Of a stretch of DNA of 8,464 nt, positions 1 to 6,709 are shown piece by piece. The DNA comes from an uncultured Campylobacter sp. GTDB taxonomy: Bacteria; Campylobacterota; Campylobacteria; Campylobacterales; Campylobacteraceae. Location: NCBI RefSeq assembly GCF_938031315.1, contig NZ_CALHHT010000090.1, forward strand, positions 1 to 8,464, in the 5' to 3' direction. Below the pieces are notes generated by a model, which was not told the DNA's origin, did no database searches, and saw nothing but the letters and a program-made list of their open reading frames with translations. Position numbers and translations under genes: made by a program. Positions within the stretch are counted from its first letter, which is position 1, and each line of letters starts with the position of its first letter.

Positions 1-1
1 C

Positions 2-523
2 GACGGATATCGCGATAATCTTACGGACGCCCTGCCGATACTTCAAAAATACGGCTTTAAGGCGACGATTTTCATCGTGAACCGGCGCTTTGACGGGGAT
101 TGGGCGACCGATAAGGATCTGAAAAAATCAAGCGACGAGCTAAATCGCGAGCAGATGTTAAGCGACGAGGAGGTTCGCGAGCTTTTGCAAAGCGGCCTCA
201 TCGAGATCGGCTCGCATACGCTCGATCATGCAAATTTGCCTAGCTTAGACGCGACAGAGCAGCTGCGCCAGATGAGCGAATCAAAGCGCGAAATAGAGGC
301 GAAATTTGACATCTCTTGCAGCGCCTTTGCCTATCCGTTCGGCTTTTACGACGAGATTAGCGTGCGCTGCGCGCGCGAGGCGGGCTTTAGCTGTGCCGTT
401 ACGACGCAAAACGACGTGTTGCGCCCGCACTACTCAAACTTTGAAATTCCGCGCATCATGGTTAGCGGCAGGCAAGGGCTTTTTAGCTTCATTTTGAAGA
501 TGAAAAAGGGCAGAAATAGATGA
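2..523 (+). CDS. Polysaccharide deacetylase (NodB-type, CE4-like), 5' end cut by window edge
   Basis: The reading frame is already open at base 2, and the first codons read DGYRDNL..., so the gene begins upstream. A GTG at position 77 lies inside the conserved domain and is not the start. 173 codons are visible. The first codon is probably the second Asp of the family's TFDDG motif, cut exactly at the edge. Further on are 'KYGFKATIFIV' (a typical NodB strand), HTLDH at fragment residues 72-76 (the metal-binding H-x3-H), and YPFGFY at about 111-116 (motif 3). Enzymes of this family use a metal to remove N-acetyl groups from amino sugars in glycans. Whether it has an N-terminal membrane anchor cannot be seen. 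The C-terminus (RIMVSGRQGLFSFILKMKK) resembles that of the second deacetylase in the operon, so the two look like distant paralogs. Its stop overlaps the next start (ATGA at 520-523). The substrate is unknown; a surface-glycan hexosamine is inferred from context. Confidence 0.88.
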   Translation, partial: DGYRDNLTDALPILQKYGFKATIFIVNRRFDGDWATDKDLKKSSDELNREQMLSDEEVRELLQSGLIEIGSHTLDHANLPSLDATEQLRQMSESKREIEAKFDISCSAFAYPFGFYDEISVRCAREAGFSCAVTTQNDVLRPHYSNFEIPRIMVSGRQGLFSFILKMKKGRNR

Positions 524-1752
524 AAATCGCCTATCTTTGCTGCTCCAGATTTTACGGCGGCGTCGAAAAGATCGTGATCGACTCGCTAAATGAGCTTTGC
601 AAAAGCGAGCAGGCGGCGCTAATCGTGCCCGATAGATGCGAGTTTTTGCAGCGTCTGGATGCTCGCGTGCAAATTTATGAGTACAAAAGCCGCGACAAGC
701 GCTACAATCCGTTTTTGTTCGCTGAAATTTATCGGTTTTTACGCTCGGGCGGATTTGAAATTTTACATTCGCACGGCGCCAAAGCCGCGCAGATTGGCTT
801 CGTGGTCGAAAAATTTTTAAATCTTAAGCTCGTTGCGACCAAGCACAACGACCGCAAAGCGCCCGTTTTCGATCGCGTGCGAAACGTCATCGCAGCCTCG
901 CGCAAGGTCGCAACCACGATAAATCACGCCGCGAAGGTGATATATTTCGGCATAGAGCCGCGGCGGGAGTTTGTAAATCATGAAATTTTCGCGCGCTGCA
1001 AGGACGCGGAAGGCGCCGCAAATAGGGCGCTTGAGAGAAAAAAAGATGCGCGCGACGACTCGGCTAGCGCTGTGGGCGCACCGCAAAACATAGCTGGTGC
1101 TGCATTTGCGTCGCAAGATACGCCTGGCAGGGCGGGTGTGTCGCAAGATAGGGCTTTGGATGCGGACGCATCGCAAAATAAGACTAGTAGCATATTCGTA
1201 TCGCAACAGGGCGCAAGCGCGGCGGCGGGAAATTTTAAATTTAGCATCGTTGCGGTCGGCAGGCTCGATAAGATCAAGGGTTTTGATCTTTTGATCCGCG
1301 CCGCAAGCGAGCTGAAATTTGATTTCGAGCTTAAAATTTACGGGCAGGGCGGCGAGAGGCAAAATTTGCAAAATTTAATCGATTCGCTAAATTTGCAGGA
1401 CCGCGTGCGGCTATGCGGCTTTTGCGACGACGTCCCAGCTGCGCTTGCCGCGTCGCACCTGCACGTCATCAGCTCGCGCAAGGAGGGCTTTCCGGTGATT
1501 TTGATCGAAGGTATTTTTTATTCGCCCGTGCTGATCTCTACCCGCGCGGGCGGAATTTCGGAAATTTTAAGCGAGGAGTTTTTGTGCGAGGCGGCGGATT
1601 TGGGCGCCAAGATCGATGAAATTTACCGCGCTTACGGCAAATACGCCCGGGCTTTTGCGCAAAAACACGCCGTTCTTAAGCAAACTTTGACGCTACAAAA
1701 TTATATTAGCTCGCTTAAAAATTACTACGAGGAGCTGTTATGCGAAGCCTAA
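520..1752 (+). CDS. GT4-family glycosyltransferase with a repeat-bearing interdomain insertion
   Basis: The protein has 410 residues and a GT-B fold. The N-terminal acceptor domain spans about 1-150: 'FYGGVEK' at 11-17 matches the glycine-rich N-terminal loop of GT4 enzymes, and 'ILHSHGAKAAQIG' at 81-93 is also typical. The C-terminal nucleotide-sugar domain runs from about 240: 'IVAVGRLDKIKGFDLLI' at 243-259, 'YGQGGER' at 274-280, and the E-x7-E donor motif with E322 and E330 in 'RKEGFPVILIE'. It probably transfers a sugar from a nucleotide-sugar to a growing surface glycan on the cytoplasmic side of the membrane; donor and acceptor are not predictable. About 85 residues separate the FGIEPRREF segment from the GRL motif, where GT4 proteins usually have about 20-35. 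The surplus (about 155-238) is hydrophilic and includes a 10-residue tandem repeat. Catalytic motifs are intact, so I call it functional. Its start overlaps the deacetylase stop by 4 bases, and its end overlaps the next gene by 13. Confidence 0.88.
   Translation: MKIAYLCCSRFYGGVEKIVIDSLNELCKSEQAALIVPDRCEFLQRLDARVQIYEYKSRDKRYNPFLFAEIYRFLRSGGFEILHSHGAKAAQIGFVVEKFLNLKLVATKHNDRKAPVFDRVRNVIAASRKVATTINHAAKVIYFGIEPRREFVNHEIFARCKDAEGAANRALERKKDARDDSASAVGAPQNIAGAAFASQDTPGRAGVSQDRALDADASQNKTSSIFVSQQGASAAAGNFKFSIVAVGRLDKIKGFDLLIRAASELKFDFELKIYGQGGERQNLQNLIDSLNLQDRVRLCGFCDDVPAALAASHLHVISSRKEGFPVILIEGIFYSPVLISTRAGGISEILSEEFLCEAADLGAKIDEIYRAYGKYARAFAQKHAVLKQTLTLQNYISSLKNYYEELLCEA
1081..1230 (+). repeat. 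Degenerate 30-bp (10-aa) tandem repeat, five copies, in the GT4 gene
   Basis: Units begin at 1081, 1111, 1141, 1171 and 1201, an exact 30-base period. CGCAA (columns 2-6) is present in all five, as are A at column 8, C at column 14 and G at column 28. Copies 2 and 3 share the ten bases TCGCAAGATA. In protein the units read PQNIAGAAFA, SQDTPGRAGV, SQDRALDADA, SQNKTSSIFV and SQQGASAAAG (residues 188-237). So Gln is invariant, Ser precedes it in four units, and the rest of the unit varies. The codons RDDSASAVGA at 1051-1080 could be a sixth, heavily decayed copy, but I do not count them. The length keeps the gene in frame. Confidence 0.9.
1729..1734 (+). promoter_or_regulatory. Ribosome binding site for the CgeB-like glycosyltransferase gene
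   Basis: GAGGAG lies five bases before the ATG at 1740, inside the 3' end of the GT4 gene. It supports that start despite the 13-base overlap and suggests re-initiation by ribosomes finishing the upstream gene. Confidence 0.65.
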
Positions 1753-2906
1753 AGATCGTGCATTGCGGCATTTTCAACGAATACGACGACGGTAGTTTTT
1801 TCTACGGCATGGAGCGCAAGATCAGCCACGGGCTCGTTTGCAGCGGGCACTTCGTCTATGATTTTAGCTACCGCGATTGGGAGCGGAGCCTGCGTTTTTG
1901 CGGGCTGAAAAACAGCGGCTTAAAAAAGATGAACGACAAGCTCGTGCGTATCTGCGAAAACATCGGCGCCGATCTGCTTCTAATCGGCAAGGGCGAAAAG
2001 ATCGGTCTTAGCACGCTGCAGGCGATAAAATCGGCGCTTCCTAAGATTAAAATCGCGATCTGGTACGTCGATCATCTGCAAGAAAAACGGGAATTTTTCG
2101 AAAAGCTAAGCTTCATCAACGTGTTTTTTTGGGCGAATGCGCTGAAGCTGCGTGATCTTTCGGCAAGATACGGCGCGAAATTCGCCTTTTTCCCAAACAT
2201 CTCCGACGCGGCGTTTGATAGACGCCTAGACGCCGCTAAAACGACCGACGTGATCTACATGGCGCGCGATTATCAAGAGGACGTGAGGTATAAATTTGCG
2301 CTTTTGCTGCGCGATTTTTGCGAAAAAGGGGGGCTTAGGCTTAAAATTTTTGCAAGCCTCGGCGCGCCTGCCGTATTCGGCGATAAATTTCATCGCGAGA
2401 TCGCGGCTGCGAAGATCGCGATAAATTTTAATCGCGACGACGAACTTGAGTGCGCGCGCGCTCATAAATTGCTCGGCGCGAGCGACCGCATGGCACAGTT
2501 TTTAGGATGCGGTGTCTGCACTTTTAGCCCCAAGATCGCGGGGTTTGAGCGGCTTTACGAGGACGGCTCGGAGATAGTTTATTTTGACGATCCTGCGGAT
2601 TGCTTTTCAAAGATCAAATGCCTTCTTGCAGGCGACGAATACGTACGCATCGCGCAGCGCGGCAGAGCCAAGACGCTAAGGATCGCAAATGCCGCCCGAG
2701 TGGCAAAATTTATGCTTGAGACGATCTTTGAAGAGAGCTTCGGCGCAGATGCCTGCGGTGAAATTTCTGATGAAAAATGCAGCGAGAGCGGCGGCGAACG
2801 TCGCGGCGCACTAGGCGGAAAAGACAAAAACGAGCGGGGCGATTTTTACAGCGAGACTTACGAATGGCGCGAGTTCGTCTATAAAAACGGAGAGAAATTC
2901 AGATGA
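1740..2906 (+). CDS. CgeB-like (GT1/GT4-type) glycosyltransferase
   Basis: The protein has 388 residues. The best-supported part is the C-terminal domain at about 225-330, which follows the CgeB / 'glycosyl transferase 1-like' pattern. It reads 'INFNRDDE' at 228-235, then 'GASDRMAQFLGCGVCTFSPKIAGFERLYEDG' with its Arg-x6-GCG core around 250-258, then 'EIVYFDDPADCFSKIKCLLA' and a final Arg/Ala-rich helix. The N-terminal half is more divergent: 'IAIWYVDHL' at 105-113 and 'FFPNISDAAF' at 150-159 resemble the strand-turn elements of the acceptor domain. It is probably a cytosolic or membrane-associated transferase in the same glycan pathway as its neighbours; the sugar is unknown. Residues about 334-368 form a charged, low-complexity segment followed by 'YEWREFVYKNGEKFR', beyond the usual end of the domain. 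The 13-base overlap upstream and 4-base ATGA overlap downstream (2903-2906) place it mid-operon. Family assignment is by pattern recognition only. Confidence 0.75.
   Translation: MRSLKIVHCGIFNEYDDGSFFYGMERKISHGLVCSGHFVYDFSYRDWERSLRFCGLKNSGLKKMNDKLVRICENIGADLLLIGKGEKIGLSTLQAIKSALPKIKIAIWYVDHLQEKREFFEKLSFINVFFWANALKLRDLSARYGAKFAFFPNISDAAFDRRLDAAKTTDVIYMARDYQEDVRYKFALLLRDFCEKGGLRLKIFASLGAPAVFGDKFHREIAAAKIAINFNRDDELECARAHKLLGASDRMAQFLGCGVCTFSPKIAGFERLYEDGSEIVYFDDPADCFSKIKCLLAGDEYVRIAQRGRAKTLRIANAARVAKFMLETIFEESFGADACGEISDEKCSESGGERRGALGGKDKNERGDFYSETYEWREFVYKNGEKFR
2889..2894 (+). promoter_or_regulatory. Ribosome binding site for the second deacetylase
   Basis: GGAGAG lies eight bases before the ATG at 2903. 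It supports starting translation at the ATGA overlap, which also gives a clean membrane anchor at residue 2 onward. Confidence 0.55.
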
Positions 2907-3694
2907 TTTATTTTGTAGCCTTTCTGATCTTTGCCGCTGCGGTAGGCGTTTCGCTGCGGTATAACTGGTGGCGGATCCCGCAGGGCTGGCATAAGGCGCG
3001 GGTGCTGATGTATCATAGCGTAGAGGAGCACAAGGGCGATAAATTCGACAAATGGCGTCTAAGACCTGCTGATTTTGAAAGACAGATCGCGTGGCTTGCG
3101 AAAAACGGCTTTAAAAGCTTTAAATTTGGCGAGCTTATCGCGCTAGATCGGCTGCCTAAAAAGGCGGTTTGCATCACATTCGACGACGGGTTTGAAAATA
3201 ACTTTACCAGCGCCTTTGAAATTTTGAAAAAATACGATTTCAAAGCGAGCATATTTTTGGTGCCGGACGCCGTGCAAAACGACTGGGAGCGCGCCAACAC
3301 CGCTCATCTTGCGCGGATGCTAAGCGAGGAGCAAATTTTAAAAATGCAAGCAAGCGGGCTGGTGGAGTTTGGCGCGCATACGATGCACCACGTAAATTTA
3401 GACCTTACCTACGCGAACGATCCGCAGCTCGCCGCAGATGAGATCATCACGTCCAAGGCTCGCGTAGCACGTATTTGCGCTCAGCCGTGCGAGGTGTTTG
3501 CCTACCCGTACGGTAAATTTAACGACGAAATTTTAAATATCGCCAGATCAAATTTTAAAGGCGCGGTGGTCGTCAAGCGCGGACTTTACGAGGCGGGCGA
3601 CGACAAATACGCCGTAAAGCGTATCGGCATTTTGGGCACGGAGGGGTTTTTTGATTTTTGGCTGAAATTTACGAGGATAAGGAACAAACTATGA
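2903..3694 (+). CDS. Membrane-anchored polysaccharide deacetylase (NodB-type, CE4-like)
   Basis: This is a complete 263-residue protein. Residues 2-19 are strongly hydrophobic and followed by basic and aromatic residues, with no obvious cleavage site. They look like an uncleaved signal anchor placing the catalytic domain in the periplasm (inference). Family marks in order are VLMYHSV at 34-40, TFDDG at 92-96 (catalytic and metal-binding Asp), HTMHH at 159-163 (H-x3-H metal site), and YPYGKF at 201-206 (motif 3). The later DxxDW-type and LxH motifs of classical chitin or peptidoglycan deacetylases are not evident, as in many bacterial surface-glycan members. The expected activity is metal-dependent removal of N-acetyl groups from hexosamines in lipooligosaccharide or another envelope glycan; peptidoglycan cannot be excluded. 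It overlaps both neighbours by four bases. It is the second enzyme of this family in the operon and resembles the first in motif order and C-terminal ending. Confidence 0.9.
   Translation: MIYFVAFLIFAAAVGVSLRYNWWRIPQGWHKARVLMYHSVEEHKGDKFDKWRLRPADFERQIAWLAKNGFKSFKFGELIALDRLPKKAVCITFDDGFENNFTSAFEILKKYDFKASIFLVPDAVQNDWERANTAHLARMLSEEQILKMQASGLVEFGAHTMHHVNLDLTYANDPQLAADEIITSKARVARICAQPCEVFAYPYGKFNDEILNIARSNFKGAVVVKRGLYEAGDDKYAVKRIGILGTEGFFDFWLKFTRIRNKL
3679..3683 (+). promoter_or_regulatory. Ribosome binding site deciding the GT2 start
   Basis: AAGGA lies seven bases before the ATG at 3691. It favours this start over an in-frame TTG at 3658, which would add 11 residues unlike any GT2 N-terminus and deepen the overlap with the deacetylase. 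Confidence 0.6.
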
Positions 3695-4446
3695 TTAAAG
3701 CGTCCGTTTATGCGATAGTGATGAATGAGGAGCGCCACATCGAGCGTATGCTGCGTAGCGTGGCGGATTTTGCCGAGATCATAATCGTCGATAGCGGCAG
3801 CACCGATGCCACGCTGCAAATCGCGCGTAAATTTACCGATAAAATTTACCACCACGACTGGCAGGGCGAGGGGGTGCAGAAAAACTACGCATTTTCGCTC
3901 TGCAGCAACGAATGGGTACTAAATCTCGACGGCGACGAGGAGGTAAGTCCTGAGCTAAAAGGCGAGATAGAGGAGTTTATGAGCCAGAGCGATTACTCGG
4001 CGCTGGATATTAAATTTCACGAATACTCGCTTGGGCGCAAATGCTCCGATCTCGTGCGCAAAAACACCCACATCCGCTTCTTTCGCAAGGAGTGCGGCGA
4101 GTATAAAAATATGGGGGTGCACGCGCAAATTTCGATCATAAAGGGTGCGGTAAAAAAGAGCAAATTCTGCATCAACCATTTTAGCGAAAAGCCGATCGCC
4201 GAGCTCGTTACGAAAAACAACAACTACTCTACGCTGCGCGCGCAGGGGGATTTTGAGAAGGGCAAGAAGCCGAGCCTTGCGAAGCTTTTGCTGATCTATC
4301 CGTTTGCGTTTTTTAAATCATACATTTTGCGCAGATCGCTTTTTGACGGGCGCAAGGGATTTATCACGGCAAATATTAACGCATTTTACGCGTTTTTAAA
4401 AGAGGCGAAACTTTACGAGAAGTATCTTAAAAAGGGCGAAGATTAA
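3691..4446 (+). CDS. GT2 glycosyltransferase, WaaE/KdtX-like (LPS/LOS core type)
   Basis: The protein has 251 residues and a GT-A fold. 'SVYAIVMNEERHIERMLRSV' at 5-24 is the standard opening of the WaaE-like subgroup. 'IIIVDSGSTDAT' at 30-41 carries the nucleotide-binding Asp, and 'EWVLNLDGDEEVSPEL' at 74-89 contains the DxD metal/donor motif (D80, D82). The C-terminus, 'LFDGRKGFITANINAFYAFLKEAKLYEKYL' from about 217 to 246, matches the amphipathic tail typical of WaaE-like proteins. It follows a hydrophobic stretch (about 196-214) that may sit on the membrane. Characterised WaaE-type enzymes add a hexose to the inner-core heptose of LPS. Here that is a family-level inference and the donor is not predicted. 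It is the last gene of the glycan operon, overlapping the deacetylase stop by four bases. A 64-base gap separates it from purL. Confidence 0.88.
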   Translation: MIKASVYAIVMNEERHIERMLRSVADFAEIIIVDSGSTDATLQIARKFTDKIYHHDWQGEGVQKNYAFSLCSNEWVLNLDGDEEVSPELKGEIEEFMSQSDYSALDIKFHEYSLGRKCSDLVRKNTHIRFFRKECGEYKNMGVHAQISIIKGAVKKSKFCINHFSEKPIAELVTKNNNYSTLRAQGDFEKGKKPSLAKLLLIYPFAFFKSYILRRSLFDGRKGFITANINAFYAFLKEAKLYEKYLKKGED

Positions 4447-4469
4447 TCGAAATGATAGAAAATTTTAGT

Positions 4470-4475
4470 TATTAT
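4470..4475 (+). promoter_or_regulatory. Candidate -10 box for purL
   Basis: TATTAT sits in an A+T-rich stretch of the only gap (4447-4510) between the glycan operon and purL. It would put a transcript start near 4482, leaving a short leader before the ATG at 4511. Campylobacter sigma-70 promoters rely mainly on the -10 box, so lack of a clear -35 is not decisive. This is a weak call; read-through from the glycan genes is equally possible. Confidence 0.3.
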
Positions 4476-4496
4476 TGCGACTTAAATTTAACGGCG

Positions 4497-4503
4497 AAAA
4501 GGG
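4497..4503 (+). promoter_or_regulatory. Probable ribosome binding site for purL
   Basis: AAAAGGG lies seven bases before the ATG at 4511. It is a modest match to the anti-Shine-Dalgarno sequence. It supports ATG 4511 over an in-frame TTG at 4475 that would add 12 Lys/Glu-rich residues. Confidence 0.5.
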
Positions 4504-4510
4504 CGAAAAA

Positions 4511-6706
4511 ATGGATAAAAAAACGATAGCGGCACATAAAATTTCAGACGAAGAATATGAAAAAATTTTAAAAATTTTAGGTCGCGAGCCAAATCTGCTC
4601 GAGCTTGGGATTTTTAGCGCGATGTGGAGCGAGCACTGTAGCTACAAATCGAGCAAAAAATATTTAAGCGGCTTCCCGACCAAGGCGCCTTGGGTCATCC
4701 AGGGCCCCGGCGAAAATGCAGGCGTCATCGACATCGGCGGCGGCATGGCTGCGGTTTTTAAGATGGAAAGCCACAACCACCCTAGCTTCATTGAGCCGTT
4801 TCAGGGGGCTGCGACCGGCGTGGGCGGGATACTGCGCGATATCTTTACGATGGGCGCGCGCGTCGAAGCCAATATGAACTCGCTTCGTTTCGGCGAGGTG
4901 CGAGGAAGAAGCGAGAATGCACGAAAGCAGCGCTATCTGATAAAAGGGGCAGTCGCGGGCATCGCTCACTACGGCAACTGCATGGGGATCCCTACGATCG
5001 GCGGCGAGACGAGCTTCGATAAGAGCTTTGACGGCAACATTTTAGTTAACGCCTTTGCTCTGGGTATCGTTAAAAAGGATGAAATTTTCTACGGCAGGGC
5101 CGAAGGCGTGGGCAACAGCGTGATCTACGTGGGCTCTAAGACGGGTCGCGACGGGCTTGGCGGAGCCGTGATGGCGAGCGATAGCTTCAGCGAGGAGAAC
5201 AAATCTCTGCGCCCGACCGTGCAGGTGGGCGATCCGTTCGCCGAAAAGCTGCTGATGGAGGCGTGCTTGGAGCTTTTTAAAACCGATTACGTCGTGGGTA
5301 TCCAGGATATGGGTGCTGCGGGGCTTACTTCAAGTAGCTTTGAGATGGCGGGGCGTAGCGGCAGCGGCATGAGATTAAATTTAGACCTTGTGCCAATGCG
5401 TGAGGAGGGGATGAGCCCGTATGAGCTGATGCTAAGCGAGAGCCAAGAGCGCATGCTGATCTGCGCCAAAAAGGGCTGCGAGGAGAAAATCAAAGAAATT
5501 TTTGCTAAATGGGATCTCGACGCCGCCGTCATCGGCGAGGTGACGGATAGCGGCAAGATGGAGCTTTTTTGGCACGGTGAGTTGGCGGGCGTCATTCCGA
5601 TCGAGCCGCTTAGCGAGGCAGCGCCCGTGCTGGATCGCCCGATAAAAGAGCCTGCATATATGGCGCAGATCGCGCGGCAAAATTTATGCGGCTGCGGCGC
5701 AAGCGAGCGCGAGCTGGACGCGGCGTTTGATAAAATTTTTGAGGACTCCGAAGTGCTAAATAAATCCTATATCTATGATCAATACGACGCTAACGTAGGG
5801 CTAAACTCCGCCAAGCGTCCCGGCATGCTGGGCGCTACGGTGATGCGCGTTAAGCAAAACGGCGTAAAGCTCGCGATGGCTGCGGACTGCAACACGCGGA
5901 TGAATTACGTCCATCCTCGCATAGGCGCGGCGCTAGCGGTAGCGTCGGCAGGGCGAAAGGTCGCGATGAGCGGTGCGACGCCTCTAGCCATCACCGACTG
6001 CCTAAACTACGGCAATCCGCAAAATCCCGAGGTTATGTGGCAGTTCGCGCAGGGCTGCGAGGGGATCAAGCAGGCTTGCGCCGCGCTAAATACCCCCGTC
6101 GTAAGCGGCAACGTAAGCCTTTATAACGAAACGGGCGGCGTTAGCATCCAGCCTACTCCCGCGATCGTCTGCATGGGCACGAACGAGGGCGAGATCATCC
6201 CTAGCGATTTTTGCGCTAGCGGCGTGAGCGTCTATCTGGTAGGCGATACGAAGGGCGTATTTGCGGGTTCGCTTTATATGAAAGCGGTGGAAAATCGCGT
6301 CGCAGGCAGCCTGCCCGAGCTAAATTTAAAGGCAGAGCGCGCTCTGTGGGACTTCGCGATAGAAGCAGGCAGGAGCGGAGTTTTGGAATTTGCAAACTCA
6401 GTAGGAATCGGCGGCGTGGCGATCACGCTTGCGAAGATGGCGTGCGTAGGCGGCGTAGGCGGCGAGTTTGAGATGAGTTGCGATGATAGCAGAGATATTT
6501 TCGACGAGAGCTTTTCGCGCGCGATTTTCGGCGTGCGCGACGAGGCGAAATTTAAAGAGCTGGCCGCAAAATACGGGCTAAGCTTGATGCGCCTAGGCAC
6601 CAGCGGCGGCGAAGAGTTTCGCATAAATTCCGTCCGTAAAAACCTTGCTGCGCTAAAAGAAATTTACTTCGGCGAGTTTGCCAAGATCGTAAAGAGCGAA
6701 GATTAG
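4511..6706 (+). CDS. purL: Phosphoribosylformylglycinamidine synthase subunit PurL
   Basis: This is the 731-residue 'small' PurL. It catalyses the ATP-dependent conversion of FGAR to FGAM, the fourth step of purine biosynthesis, with ammonia delivered by PurQ in a complex with PurS. Neither partner is in this window. Sequence marks are 'AMWSEHCSYKSSKKYL' at 37-52, containing the conserved His of the active site; 'GPGENAGVIDIGGG' at 65-78; 'MESHNHPSFIEPFQGAATG' at 85-103 (ATP/metal site); and 'GILRDIFTMGARVEA' after it. Later come 'TIGGETSFD', 'VGIQDMGAAGLTSSSFEMAGRSG' and 'SESQERML'. The second AIRS-type half carries 'MAADCNTRMNYVHPRIGAALAVASAGRKVAMSGA'. The length agrees with bacterial small PurL (about 725-745). 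No lesion is seen. The djlA-like gene starts three bases after its stop, the same neighbour I recall in C. jejuni, so the pair is probably co-transcribed although the functions differ. Confidence 0.97.
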   Translation: MDKKTIAAHKISDEEYEKILKILGREPNLLELGIFSAMWSEHCSYKSSKKYLSGFPTKAPWVIQGPGENAGVIDIGGGMAAVFKMESHNHPSFIEPFQGAATGVGGILRDIFTMGARVEANMNSLRFGEVRGRSENARKQRYLIKGAVAGIAHYGNCMGIPTIGGETSFDKSFDGNILVNAFALGIVKKDEIFYGRAEGVGNSVIYVGSKTGRDGLGGAVMASDSFSEENKSLRPTVQVGDPFAEKLLMEACLELFKTDYVVGIQDMGAAGLTSSSFEMAGRSGSGMRLNLDLVPMREEGMSPYELMLSESQERMLICAKKGCEEKIKEIFAKWDLDAAVIGEVTDSGKMELFWHGELAGVIPIEPLSEAAPVLDRPIKEPAYMAQIARQNLCGCGASERELDAAFDKIFEDSEVLNKSYIYDQYDANVGLNSAKRPGMLGATVMRVKQNGVKLAMAADCNTRMNYVHPRIGAALAVASAGRKVAMSGATPLAITDCLNYGNPQNPEVMWQFAQGCEGIKQACAALNTPVVSGNVSLYNETGGVSIQPTPAIVCMGTNEGEIIPSDFCASGVSVYLVGDTKGVFAGSLYMKAVENRVAGSLPELNLKAERALWDFAIEAGRSGVLEFANSVGIGGVAITLAKMACVGGVGGEFEMSCDDSRDIFDESFSRAIFGVRDEAKFKELAAKYGLSLMRLGTSGGEEFRINSVRKNLAALKEIYFGEFAKIVKSED

Positions 6707-6709
6707 CGC

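Noticed and set aside
77..79. GTG start for the first deacetylase
   Set aside because: The frame is open upstream to the window edge and encodes conserved NodB-domain sequence, so the gene is cut by the window and does not start here.
1081..1230. CRISPR-like array
   Set aside because: The units are contiguous and in frame within an intact enzyme gene. The conserved core is only about ten bases with no room for spacers, and no cas gene is present.
817..1371. 184-residue antisense ORF (and shorter antisense ORF 978-1277)
   Set aside because: Both lie wholly inside the GT4 gene, have no recognisable domain, and are explained by the stop-poor repeat insert.
3658..3690. Upstream TTG start for the GT2 glycosyltransferase
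   Set aside because: The ATG at 3691 has a better ribosome binding site, forms the same ATGA overlap as other genes here, and begins at the family's normal N-terminus.
4475..4510. Upstream TTG start for purL
   Set aside because: It adds 12 non-conserved residues and lies within the likely promoter/leader; ATG 4511 gives the family's usual length.
4447..4510. Terminator after the glycan operon
   Set aside because: No inverted repeat with a GC stem and T run is visible, so read-through into purL cannot be excluded.
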